A program made the translations under genes and the position numbers. A DNA stretch of 64,000 nucleotides, from assembly GCA_025200525.1 (NCBI GenBank), contig CM045763.1, forward strand, positions 60,833,018 through 60,897,017, given 5' to 3'. The stretch is from Camellia lanceoleosa. Taxonomy: Eukaryota; Streptophyta; Magnoliopsida; Ericales; Theaceae. Every line of letters starts with the position of its first letter. The first letter of the stretch is position 1. The notes below the pieces were generated by a model. The model was not told the DNA's origin, made no database searches, and saw only the letters and a program-made list of their open reading frames with translations. Shown piece after piece: positions 13,301 to 22,700 of this stretch.

Positions 13301-16300
13301 GTTAGAACTTGTTAAGAAACTTCAATTTGGATTAACTTCTCTTCAGGTGCACGGCTGATTGGCTTATATTGAGCTATTAAGTGACCTTCTCTTTCTTTCA
13401 TTTTTCTTTCTGCAATATACAATTGATCTATTTACTCAGGTATCTTTGTGGTATTATTGCAGAACTTACTGACGAGCGACCCAAAGTTGGCATCTGTATT
13501 TTCTACTAAAGAAAAGCTGTTACCACTGTTTGAATGTTTTTCTGTTCCTGTTGCATCTAAAAGCAACATTCCTCAACTTACTTTGATTGTATTTTCACTC
13601 TTGACGGCACATGCTCCTTGTTTGGAGGCTATGGTTGCAGATGGATCTAGTCTTCTGCTTTTGTTACAAATGCTTCACTCTTCACCTAATTGTCGTGAAG
13701 GGGTGCTTCATGTTCTTTATGCCTTGGCAAGCACTCCAGAACTAGCTTGGGCAGCTGCCAAGCATGGTGGAGTGGTGTACATTCTTGAACTTCTCCTTCC
13801 TTTGCAAGGTAAACTATTTGTTTTTCTTTCTATTAACAGTAACTTTTCAAAAAGTTATTGAAAAATGGATTGACTTTTGCAGAGGAAATTCCCCTACAGC
13901 AAAGAGCAGCAGCTGCCTCTTTGTTGGGCAAGCTTGTTGGGCAGCCAATGCATGGGCCCAGAGTGGCCATAACACTTGCAAGGTTTCTGCCTGACGGCCT
14001 AGTATCTGTTATTAGGGATGGACCTGGTGAAGCTGTTGTGTCTGCACTTGAACAAACAACAGAGACTCCAGAGCTTGTATGGACTCCGGCAATGGCAGCT
14101 TCTTTGTCTGCACAAATTGCAACCATGGCATCAGATCTATATCGTGAACAGATGAAAGGTCGTGTTGTTGATTGGGATGTACCTGAGCAAGCATCTGGTC
14201 AACAAGAAATGAGAGATGAACCACAGGTATCATTACTTCTGCATCTGCTTCATAAAAAAAATGTGTTCATGCTCATTGCTAATCAAAATTTTGTGGTGAT
14301 GTAGGTCGGTGGAATCTATGTCAGGCTATTTTTGAAAGATCCTAAATTTCCTCTTAGAAACCCAAAGAGATTTTTGGAAGGACTATTAGATCAATATCTA
14401 TCGTCCATTGCTGCCACGCATTATGACCAAGCTGTTGATCCTGAGCTTCCTCTGCTTCTGTCAGCTGCATTGGTGTCGTTACTGCGAGTACACCCTGCAC
14501 TCGCAGATCATGTTGGGTATCTTGGATATGTGCCAAAACTCGTGTCTGCAGTGGCCTATGAAGGAAGACGAGAAACAATGGCATCTGGGGAGACGAAAAA
14601 TGGCAGCTATGCTGATGGAACATATGAAACTGAGGACAGTTCGATGCAGCCAAGTTCACCAACTCCACAAGAACGTGTGCGCCTCAGTTGTTTACGAGTT
14701 CTGCATCAACTTGCAGCAAGTACTACTTGTGCTGAAGCTATGGCAGCGACTAGTGTAGGAACACCTCAGGTATGTGTGTATTTGTTCTGTTTCTCCTTAA
14801 ATTGGTTTTTGATTATGAATTTTATTGTCTTTTTTGGTATGTGAAACTGGTGATAGCCATGTGCTGCTATGTTGAATTGTGTGCTTAAAGATGCTATTTT
14901 AACATGCATGCAAAATTTGTCCTTTTCATTTCTTTGTTGAGTATTTTTTTCAATGCATACTGTGGACATCGTTTATGTTATGTTCCCCTGTAATAGATTT
15001 CATTAGTTTGTTTTGGTACCATTAGAAGATTTCTGGGCCTTGTAGATTGCATTAAGTTCTTCTGTTGCTTCAGTGTCACCAACAGGCTTCCCTTCTTTTT
15101 CTTCTTTTTTCTCTTCTTTTTCCTTTCCGTTTTGTGTTGTGTCTTTTTTGGGTGCCGATGCTGGGTTTTTACGTTCATGGAAGAATGTTCTCAGTAAAAA
15201 CACATTGTCAGTTATGTGGAGAGCTGTGAATGTGTATGTATTTTTCCATCCATTCATTCACTCCTGTTGCTCTTGCTTTCAGGTTGTTCCGCTTCTAATG
15301 AAAGCTATTGGATGGCAAGGTGGAAGCATACTAGCTCTGGAGACACTAAAGCGTGTTGTGGTTGCTGGTAATCGAGCTAGGGATGCACTTGTTGCACAAG
15401 GACTTAAGTGAGTAGCGCACAAAATTCATTAGCAACTTTATATATGTATAAATATTTATCAGCATTAGTTTATTCACTGCTCTATTTTTTATATGTTCCC
15501 ATCAGAATGTGTTTGCCTTTATGAATCCCAGACTGTAAAAGCATTTATTTGCATCTACACAAATATCAATCACATGCAGACCTGTAGGCATAATCTGCTC
15601 TCTGCCTGTGCTTACTTTTATTTTCTGTCCCTACCAAATATTAATTAATAGTAAATAGTTCTTTCAACAAAAAATATAATAAATGGTCAAATTGGTTGTT
15701 TGTTGTTGATTTTAGTACACTTGATTAGAACAAGAAATGGAGGGAAAATAATTTTTTTACCTGGAAGAACATAAGGTTCATTTGGCCCCTAATATGATAA
15801 TCTATGATTGGATTCCTGGGATTGCTTTGATTAGAGAAGAAAATTTCTGATATTGTTATTAATAAAAATTGCCTTGTCTTATAAGAAAATGGTTGTATAC
15901 TTTTTGTAATACTTAATTCTTTTGGAACAAATTGTGGTGAATCTGCAGGGTTGGTCTTGTTGAGGTACTTCTTGGCCTTCTTGATTGGAGGGCTGGGGGA
16001 AGAAATGGACTTTGCTCTCAGATGAAGTGGAATGAATCCGAAGCATCCATTGGGCGGGTGCTTGCTATTGAGGTTGGTGTATTTGTTTTGTAATAAATAA
16101 ATAAATAAGCCATCTGTATTTACTGTTTACATGTCTGACATCCGTTTTCTGGTGCATGTAATCTTCTTATTCCATTTAATAAATGATTGTTCTCTTATTT
16201 TTTAAGATTTGTGTAAAATTTTACAGAGTTTCTGTTTACCTTGGAGCTTGTAAAGTTGGGTTTTCATGCCCATGTACACAGGATGAAGTTCACTAAAATG

Positions 16301-18134
16301 ATTTTCTCTTCATTGATCTTCCTGTGAGATGCATCCGTTTTAGTTTCTATCATGGGGAATGATTATTATTGTAAGGAGAAACACCATGTACTCTAGTAAA
16401 AGATGTTTTAATTTCTGAATTTAATCGATGTTTTTGGTCTTGCAATGACACCTTTACCTTACAATTCCTTTTTTTTAAAGCTGGATTTAAGTCGTAATTT
16501 TGTTAAAATTTATTTAACCAACTATTCATGTAGTATGGCAAAGGAATACTATCTAGTTGATATTGGCTTGTTAGCTTCCTCTATTTTTTACGGTAGATGA
16601 ACAGCAACAGCATGAGAGTGAAAATAATTTCCTGACTCCATGGTTTTTGTGACCTTACATACTCTAAATATGTGCAGGTTTTGCATGCATTTGCAACGGA
16701 GGGGGCCCATTGTACTAAAGTGCGTGAACTTTTAAATGCATCCAATGTAAGTCCAAACTCTCATTGCATGTTCTTCATTTCTTTCTAATTGTTCATTCAT
16801 GCTTATGGTTACTACTGCTATGTACTAGTGTGTTCGGGAATGTTATATTGTTCACCCATATTATTACTTTCATTGCATCACCACAAATAGGGATTGATTT
16901 GGGGTTGCAGTGAGAGCAAGATTCTTTGTTCTCAATCTAAAATTCTTTAAAATAGAAATGAAAGAAACTCTCACGTGATCTTGTTTTATGGGTAAATTAC
17001 AAATAGCCCCCTTGAGGAGATTTATTGCAAATACTTCTTACACCATCAAGTTCTAGAAGAAACTAAATGCCTTTTTGCTAGTCAATTTTTAAGTCAAACA
17101 AATAGAATTCATGATATCTGCAACCAATTTTTTTTAATTCCTATTTTAACCTTGGAGAGGCATAATATTTTTTTGGGCAAATTACCAAGACCCCATTGAG
17201 TTTTTGCCTAAAATACAATTGTGCCCACTAGTTTTGGAAATTACCATCACCTGGTGTTGGACAAATGAGAAAATTACCTTATTACCCTTCATCCTTAAAA
17301 ATAAAATTAATGAATTGTTTTATCCTCCTCATGCACCCAAACCTCCACCACCATCACCGTGGCCAAGCAACCACCTGTGAGAATATATTAGCATAAATTC
17401 CATAGGAAAATTATCTTCTATATTAGGCATGTATGATTATAGATATTTCTTTGATTGTATGTTCTCACACCACCACCATCCATAGACATAAATATCACCA
17501 TGGCCTCCTCCCATCCTCAACAACCATCCTAGCACCTCCCACCCACACTTTCCCCATCCTACTGCACCCCTCCCCCCCACCCCCATCACCCAGCCCGCCC
17601 CCTGCAATCAAATCTTCCATGGAACCCACAGACTCATCCCTCCACAACAAAATCAGATCTGCCATGCAATCTCAAAATCAGAGAGGGAGAGATAGAGAGA
17701 GAGGTGGCCATCATCGCAACCTCCGTTGTCCATTGTGAGTTGTGACTACCTTCAATGATGACTGCATTAAGTTTTTATGTTGTTACCACTTTATCCGGTA
17801 TGCCATATCTATCTCTAGTAATGTGAGGAAAGTATGCATTAGAAGGAATGCCTTCACATTTCTTTTTTTTTTTTTTTATTTATTAAAACCAGTTTTGTCA
17901 ATCATTTGGCAACTTCTGATTTTGCAGGTTTGGAGTGCATATAAAGACCAAAAGCATGACCTATTCCTTCCTTCAAATGCTCAGTCATCAGCTGCTGGAG
18001 TCGCTGGTCTAATCGAGAGTTCCTCTTCTAGGCTTACTTATGCCCTTACAGCTCCTCCACCGCAACCGAACATGGTGAAACCTCCTTCCTCAGTCACATC
18101 TGACTCTAATGGAAATCAAAATCGGCTTTCATAA
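980..18134 (+). CDS. GRV2: GRV2/KAM2 (RME-8-like DnaJ protein), 3' part of gene, 15 exons
   Basis: Joined exons 980-1342, 1779-1919, 5041-5433, 5540-6034, 7677-7900, 8005-8349, 11658-11952, 12873-13346, 13463-13808, 13883-14226, 14305-14769, 15283-15407, 15949-16072, 16678-16746 and 17928-18134 give one open frame of about 1469 codons ending in TAA. Every intron is GT..AG and phases match. I recognise the product as plant GRV2/KAM2, homologue of RME-8, a peripheral endosomal protein needed for vacuolar sorting and shoot gravitropism in Arabidopsis (family knowledge). Visible parts are a GYF-like segment in the first exon, a J domain with HPD at 5966-5974 (about residue 442 of this part), and long leucine-rich armadillo-like helices after it. 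The Arabidopsis protein is about 2550 aa, so roughly 1080 residues are missing to the left. A 27-bp in-frame duplication lies in exon 12873-13346. No frame damage is seen, so the gene looks functional. Confidence 0.95.
1432..1690 (-). mobile_element. Possible LTR remnant inside GRV2 intron
   Basis: Read on the minus strand this AT-rich block has CCTATAAATAGGAC (TATA-like) followed by a leader-like stretch with GGGATTGTGATTCCCCCG, the layout of small plant copia LTRs. No coding part or target-site duplication is visible, so this is only a suggestion. Confidence 0.3.
1779..1919 (+). CDS. GRV2: GRV2 exon
   Basis: 47 codons, phase 0 to 0, between CATCCAG and GTGATT. It encodes a helix pair around [20 protein letters not shown] and a charged TPRVKR stretch, highly conserved in plant GRV2 proteins. 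Confidence 0.9.
3755..3842 (+). mobile_element. L1-type LINE ORF2 start (endonuclease) fragment
   Basis: Two frames together show AWNMRGP and then [19 protein letters not shown]. This is the start of the apurinic endonuclease domain of plant L1 LINE ORF2 proteins. A frameshift separates the two pieces, and the match stops where the copia fragment begins. Confidence 0.5.
3843..4565 (-). mobile_element. Truncated Ty1/copia element: RNase H end plus short LTR
   Basis: On the minus strand, from 4565 downwards, broken frames read as copia RNase [16 protein letters not shown], a [16 protein letters not shown] block (the Asp of DADW kept as DVDW), [21 protein letters not shown], then [15 protein letters not shown] polypurine-like TTGAGGGGGA follows near 4010, then about 165 bp that looks like a short LTR ending near the LINE fragment. 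Reverse transcriptase and upstream parts are absent. Several stops and frameshifts make it non-functional. Confidence 0.72.
5041..5433 (+). CDS. GRV2: GRV2 exon
   Basis: 131 codons, phase 0 to 0, between GAATGTAG and GTAATT. It contains [15 protein letters not shown] and [13 protein letters not shown], conserved blocks in the region just before the J domain. The 3.1-kb intron before it holds transposon remnants. Confidence 0.92.
5540..6034 (+). CDS. GRV2: GRV2 exon with J domain
   Basis: 165 codons, phase 0 to 0, between TTTTAG and GTATAC. Conserved text [19 protein letters not shown] is followed by a J domain: [17 protein letters not shown], then [12 protein letters not shown]. The HPD tripeptide that stimulates Hsp70 ATPase activity is intact at 5966-5974. 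The domain is continued by the next exon. Confidence 0.95.
6035..7676. other. GRV2 intron
   Basis: AT-rich, with T-tracts and no coding or transposon signature I can name. Confidence 0.7.
7677..7900 (+). CDS. GRV2: GRV2 exon
   Basis: Starts phase 0 after TTATTAG with [14 protein letters not shown] and ends after two bases of a Thr codon at GTCAGT. It encodes the end of the J-domain region and the start of the C-terminal helical repeats ([19 protein letters not shown]). Confidence 0.9.
8005..8349 (+). CDS. GRV2: GRV2 exon
   Basis: 345 bases; takes up the split Thr codon after TTTTAG and ends two bases into a Trp codon at GTAAGT. Contains [18 protein letters not shown], a typical armadillo-like repeat signature. 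Confidence 0.9.
8935..9072 (+). repeat. 69-bp tandem direct repeat, two copies
   Basis: Copies begin AAGCTGCATAGTAAAAT at 8935 and AAGCTGTGTAGTAAAAT at 9004 and remain alike to the CTTTCATG end, with a few substitutions. An intronic local duplication. Confidence 0.8.
9571..10216. mobile_element. AT-rich inverted-repeat element, MITE-like
   Basis: The left half contains GTTTGGTTCTGGTTTT.AGAAAAC and AATTTTCAGAAAATT. The right half has the reverse complements, ending AACTAAAACCAAACAC. The outer ends GGTGTTTGGTAAC and (reversed) CTTGTTTGGCAAAC also resemble each other. No clear target-site duplication, so class and exact ends are uncertain. Confidence 0.45.
10890..11137. mobile_element. Mutator-type MITE, 248 bp, with 9-bp TSD
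   Basis: The ends are perfect inverted repeats of at least 33 bp starting GGGAGATTCTATTTGCACAC. Further internal inverted repeats (GATATCAACTTTCGAAC...GTTCGAAAGTTGATATC) make most of the element foldable into a hairpin. The 9-bp sequence AGCACATGT flanks both sides (10881-10889 and 11138-11146). A 9-bp duplication and long terminal repeats fit a non-autonomous MULE. It lies in a GRV2 intron and carries no coding sequence. Confidence 0.87.
11658..11952 (+). CDS. GRV2: GRV2 exon
   Basis: 295 bases between TTTTTAG and GTAAGT, completing the Trp codon split by the 3.3-kb intron and ending in phase 0 with LNANLESPE. Helical-repeat sequence with [14 protein letters not shown]. Confidence 0.9.
11953..12872. 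other. GRV2 intron
   Basis: No recognisable coding or repeat feature; AT-rich with T-tracts near 12230 and 12800. Confidence 0.7.
12873..13346 (+). CDS. GRV2: GRV2 exon with duplicated 9-residue motif
   Basis: 158 codons, phase 0 to 0, between GGTTGCAG and GTGCAC. Begins [12 protein letters not shown] Ser/Thr/Glu-rich linker at 13155-13208 contains a perfect in-frame tandem duplication of a 27-bp unit (ESSPETT plus two residues, twice), in a part of the protein that is poorly conserved between species. Confidence 0.9.
13463..13808 (+). CDS. GRV2: GRV2 exon
   Basis: 346 bases after ATTGCAG, ending one base into a Glu codon before GTAAAC. Encodes conserved armadillo-like repeats, including [17 protein letters not shown]. 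Confidence 0.9.
13883..14226 (+). CDS. GRV2: GRV2 exon
   Basis: 344 bases after TTTTGCAG, ending phase 0 with MRDEPQ before GTATCA. Encodes the conserved [20 protein letters not shown] block and the [16 protein letters not shown] helix. Confidence 0.92.
14305..14769 (+). CDS. GRV2: GRV2 exon
   Basis: 155 codons, phase 0 to 0, between GATGTAG and GTATGT. Contains [18 protein letters not shown] and [18 protein letters not shown], strongly conserved C-terminal blocks. Confidence 0.92.
14770..15282. other. GRV2 intron
   Basis: Pyrimidine-rich stretch at 15090-15130; nothing else seen. Confidence 0.7.
15283..15407 (+). CDS. GRV2: GRV2 exon
   Basis: 125 bases between CTTTCAG and GTGAGT, ending two bases into a Lys codon. 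Encodes [15 protein letters not shown] and ALVAQGL. Confidence 0.9.
15408..15948. other. GRV2 intron
   Basis: AT-rich, no recognisable feature. Confidence 0.7.
15949..16072 (+). CDS. GRV2: GRV2 exon
   Basis: 124 bases after TCTGCAG, finishing the split Lys codon and ending phase 0 before GTTGGT. Encodes [11 protein letters not shown] and [16 protein letters not shown]. Confidence 0.9.
16073..16677. other. GRV2 intron
   Basis: Contains a short AAAT run near 16090; nothing else seen. Confidence 0.7.
16678..16746 (+). CDS. GRV2: GRV2 small exon (23 codons)
   Basis: 69 bases, phase 0 to 0, between TGTGCAG and GTAAGT. Encodes [19 protein letters not shown]. It is too short to stand out as an open frame alone; the splice sites and the conserved text support it. 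Confidence 0.88.
16747..17927. other. GRV2 intron with dispersed-repeat sequence
   Basis: 16990-17300 carries GGGTAAATTACAAATAGCCCCC and GGGCAAATTACCAAGACCCC, the style of common plant dispersed repeats with (T)AAATTAC ends. A CCACCACCATC / CCCC-rich low-complexity stretch runs 17460-17600. Confidence 0.55.
17928..18134 (+). CDS. GRV2: GRV2 last exon and stop
   Basis: Starts after TTTTGCAG with [17 protein letters not shown] and ends at TAA 18132-18134 after a Pro/Ser-rich tail ([11 protein letters not shown]...), as in other plant GRV2 C-termini. Confidence 0.92.
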   Translation, partial: VWSAYKDQKHDLFLPSNAQSSAAGVAGLIESSSSRLTYALTAPPPQPNMVKPPSSVTSDSNGNQNRLS

Positions 18135-19521
18135 TAAAAAAAAGAATGGAACTACATATACAACCATTGTATAATGGAAAATTTGGATGTGCTTTCATTG
18201 TAGAAAGAATGAAGAACGATATATCATCATGATGATATGATGAAAGTGATCACTGAGTCATTTTAGTAATTTGCACAGCCCACTGTACAGTTTTATTCTC
18301 TCTCTCTCTCTTGGGGCAGATGGGGAGATTTTTTTAGAGAAGTCCCAAGCGAGATTAGTGCTGTCTTTTGATGTAAAGTGGATCTAACATTTGTAAATCA
18401 TTTCTATTTGCCCAGTTTTCCTACATATATATATATATATATAGTTGAGGTGATTTTGGTGAATTGATTTCAGCAGCAACTCTTTTTTCATTGGAAATTT
18501 CTTTTATTAGAGCTTATTTTGCTGAATGGGGCTGTTAACTTAAATCTAATTTGTGAATGTTTTAGCTTATTTTAACTTCATTTTTTTGCCTCCTATTCAT
18601 TCTTTAAGGTGAAATTTTGAAGAATTTTTTTTATTTCATATGAATATGAGAATCAAAAGGTATTGGCTTCCCTACTGGAGGGTCCAGCTTGGGCTCTCGA
18701 GTCCATTTCATTGATTCAGACTGTTTAATTTTTAATATTTTTGAATAAATAATTTGTAAAAAAAATAAAATTTGATCGGATGTTGGAATTTATATATTAA
18801 AATTATTTTGTCTGAACAAAATTTTGTTTCATTTTAAATTATCAAAATTTGAATTTTTTAGTGAATTATTTTAATATTTGAGTTGATTTTCTAAACCTTA
18901 AAATATTTGTGAAGAAATTTTTTAAAAATTAGATAAATACAAAAAATATGAAAATGATGAATTGATTTTTTATATACAAAAATAGACATTTGTATTTTTT
19001 TTACCCTTGAAAATACAAAAATAAATAAATAATACCCAAACAAAAACACCAACAATGTCAATGGGGACGATGCCCTCGAAAAACTTCTTATGTGAACTAT
19101 TTCCGATAACTGATCTAAAAAAAACGTAAAAACAAAAAAATAATTTTCAAAAATTAAACCAAACAAAAACATTTGATCTAAATGAAAACCATATTAATGT
19201 AGGAAGTTTTCATGACGGATTAACTGGCATTCGAGCCCTAACAAAACTGAAAGAGACCACTGAAAGAGACCATTAGAGACCAATCTCTATTCAATCATGC
19301 TTTCATTCCAAATAACAGTATTCAACATCTATTTACAGATTTCTATCTTGATATATTTGATCTAAATCGCTGAAATAAAAAATTCTACTATACAAGCTTT
19401 GATAAAGACTTTTGGTTCAGACTCAACTGCACAACCCAGGATTCAATGGTCAAAACAAAAGAGAGAAAATCGAATCAACAAACTGATCAAATTAGTATAC
19501 CGTGGAATTTAAATCCTTTCA
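18135..19521. other. Convergent intergenic region, 3' UTRs of both genes
   Basis: GRV2 3' UTR comes first, with a perfect 18-bp palindrome ATATCATCATGATGATAT at 18221-18238, a CT run near 18300 and a (TA)n microsatellite at 18424-18443. AT-rich sequence follows. From about 19200 the minus-strand RING gene 3' UTR is expected. A 13-bp unit ACTGAAAGAGACC is repeated near 19245. Confidence 0.6.
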
Positions 19522-19716
19522 TCACACTTGCTGACTTGTCGAGTCTGCTGCAGGCGGCGAATTCACATTGCTGTCACCAATCTCAAATTTACAGAGTGGA
19601 CACGTGGCATTGATCTTGAGCCATTTATCTATGCACTCTGTATGGAAGAAATGGGAGCAAGGCAATTCTCTCAACTCATCATCATCTGCATATCTTGCCA
19701 AACAAATGCAACACAC
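19522..19716 (-). CDS. RING E3 coding exon 4, RING-H2 domain
   Basis: After TTTCAG; begins VCCICLARY and ends at a stop on 19524-19522. All eight zinc ligands of a RING-H2 are visible ([17 protein letters not shown]), with the conserved Trp between the third and fourth pair. Confidence 0.93.
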   Translation of the reverse strand: MCCICLARYADDDELRELPCSHFFHTECIDKWLKINATCPLCKFEIGDSNVNSPPAADSTSQQV

Positions 19717-22700
19717 CTGAAAGTTTTAAAGCACTCGGTATTGGTCAAAACAAGACAAGCCGGAAAAGAAATGACGATAATGGAGGTAGAGATGGCAACT
19801 GGGTAATTTAATATAAAAAAACACTAAATTCATATCATCCAGATACTAAATCTAGGTTGCTTTAGCACTTCAAGAATCGATAGAAGTCAGTCTCTCAACT
19901 TCGCAGCAGTGATTAGATTTGTGGTGTTATAAATGGTTCAATATGAATTGAAATTCAACCCAATATTATAATACAACCCCCGAATTTAGTTTTGAAGAAT
20001 TAAAATAAAACCCCATAGTGTCCCGCAGTGTTCCTGCAAGTGTCCAATGAAAAAAATTATTATTAAAAAAATGGGCACGCCACGTGGCATGTCGGTCACA
20101 TGTCCCTGCAAGTCCCAACCATGTCTATGTCCCATGCGTGCCTGACATAGCTACAATACCAATTTTGAAATGTTAGTGCTTCATAGGTGGGCCAAAACTA
20201 ATTTGCCCCATATACCAATACAATATAGTATGCACCTTACTTGATACATAGGCTATGCATAAAATAAGAACAGAAATCTAAGTTTTGATCAAAAGCAAAT
20301 TAGGGAAATTTATAAAATGAGGTAGTGCTAATTCCATTTCATGTTACAGTTCCCAAACTATCAAAGAACATAAACCCTAATGAATGAGAACTCGAGAACT
20401 TACAGCATCTTCCCCTGAGATAACGCGCTCGGTTTCTGTTCCTGCTGCCACAAATCCACCGTCATCAGCTCCCGAATTACTGTCTCTGCTGTTGCGGCTT
20501 CCTTTTTCCTTTGACTTGAATTTGTGCGTTGGCAGAGCATTAATAGTTTCCTCAGTGGCCCCTCTCATTCGATTCATATCGTCACGGACACCAAGAAATG
20601 AAATAATACAAGGCAAGCAGCAGCAAATCATGGAGCATAAAATGAAGGGCATTGCATACCCGATGAAGCTAAACATAAGAAATACTATACATAACCTGCA
20701 AAGAAAACAGTGAAAATGCCAGATATTCAAATAGGATGAGAATGAAAGACAGAGATTTTGCAGGTCATCAATAGGTACCAGTACAAATTGGGAGCATCAG
20801 AAGAAGATGAATGTCCTCCAAAAATCCATACATTGCCGACAACAAACCACACTGCAAAGAAGCAATCCAAAGACATCTTGAAACGGAGCATCAGTGCACT
20901 GAGCCTGCTCAGAAGAAATCATTTCATTGAATATAAACAATACAGTTAAAATGACAAATTATGATAAAACTTAAGCAAAACACGCTTAAAAGGCTTACCA
21001 TACCAACAGTTTAAAGCCTATGTAAGAACAAAAATTGCTATGATACATGAGCTCATAGCAATGAATGAATTTTTGGAGGAGCAGGGGTTGGTTTGTGTTT
21101 CCTGCAGTGTTATTAAAAGTGACAGGCGCACTGAGGCGCCAAGGTCTCCTAGGGCCTCTTCATTGAAGTAAGGCACACCATGGCAAGTTGAAATAATATA
21201 ATTTAATATAAGGCATATATAAGCAAATAATAAACTAGTATAACATAAACAAAATGAAATATTGAACATTTTAAAAAATAAATACCAACAAATATCGCTA
21301 TTTTAAATTTCAACTAACATCGATAGACAAATGAGTAATATTTCAAAGTTCAACATAAAACACAAATAGCCATGATCTAAATTTCAACTAACATCAATAT
21401 TTCAAGTTCAAGCATGCATTTCAAAACATCAACAAATTAAACCAACAAAACATCAAGTCTTTGCTTCCACTTATTCAACGAGGATCTAACAATCATCATC
21501 CTCAATACCAACAACACGCAACTCATAATCTTCTTCTTTATCATTGGATTTGTATCCTTCTAAGTCTTCCTCTTCTGTCTCCTCTGAACCTGCCTGGGTA
21601 TAAGCAGAAAATAAACGGAAAAGAAGAAGGGGAAGAAGAGAAGAAGAAGATATGAAGATAAGATGAGAAGAAGCGAAGAAGAAGAAAGGGAAGAACAGAA
21701 CAGATGAAGAGAAGGGGAAGAAAAGACCAAGAAACGAAGAGAAGAACATACCTGCACATTTGAAGCTCCTGGACTAGATGACGACTAACGAGTTCGACTT
21801 ATTCAAAGATTTGGATTAGGGCAGGGTTTTCTTTTGTCGTTTGTTGATTTGGGGCAAAATTGACAATGTTAGCATGTATATTTGAAGGATATGATCTGCT
21901 GTAGCTGACCCATGTAAATTCAGTGGTCCAATTCGAATAAAATCAATCAAAAAAAAAAAAAAAGGCCTCAAGGCCTGCACCTTGGGCTTAATTGTGCCTT
22001 GTTCAAGTTGCGTGCTTTAATCACGCCCAAGGTTCTGAAATGCGGTTGCGGTGGCGCGGTTGCAGGGTGTAAAGGTCGTAACGTAACGGTTGCGGTAACT
22101 AGAACCGTGAATTTTTTTATTTTTCGCACAATTTGAAAAAAACTTACCAATACGCATATTTTTTTTCCATGATCATATTTATTGGGTTTAAAATAAATAT
22201 TGATCAATTTTTATAAATTTTTAAATATGATCCAATATATTTCATATTTTTAAATCACTATAAACTGAGTTTTTGACATTTTATTTTAATAATTAATGAC
22301 TTTATATTATACAAAAAATCAATCAGTAGCTATTATATATAAGATAAATAATGACAAAAATAAGAGAATAAATAAGAGCCTAAATATATATATACATATT
22401 TTAATCAAGCCAAATAAATAATGACTACACTTATTATTATTATTATTATTGTTATTATTATTATTATTATTATCAAACAATATATAGATAAACACACACA
22501 AACAAAATAGTTGAGTGATAGGAGCTGAATAGAATAGCATAGGTCTTACAGTTTCAACAAATCAATAACATGTTCTTCATCTTCCCTTTTCTCTCTCTAT
22601 CTCTTGCTCCTCCATCTTCTCTCTTTATCTTCCCTCTTCTCTCTATCCCTCTTCCCCTATTTTCAACTCTTTTTTTTTTTTTTGTCTTTTTTCGAAAGAA

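Noticed and set aside
14354..14758. Frames of 104 and 116 codons overlapping a GRV2 exon
   Set aside because: Shadows of the conserved exon 14305-14769.
17433..17738. Pro-rich plus-strand open frame
   Set aside because: Lies in a GRV2 intron and reflects CCACC/CCCC low-complexity sequence; the true exon starts at 17928.
20377..20403. Extension of the RING gene third-exon frame to VSSRVLIH
   Set aside because: This is read-through into intron sequence; the donor GTAAGT after GEDA and exon 19716-19522 give the proper RING.
21486..21759. Ser/Phe/Leu-rich minus-strand frames that look membrane-like
   Set aside because: Produced by the GAAGAAGAA-rich interior of the outer hAT element.
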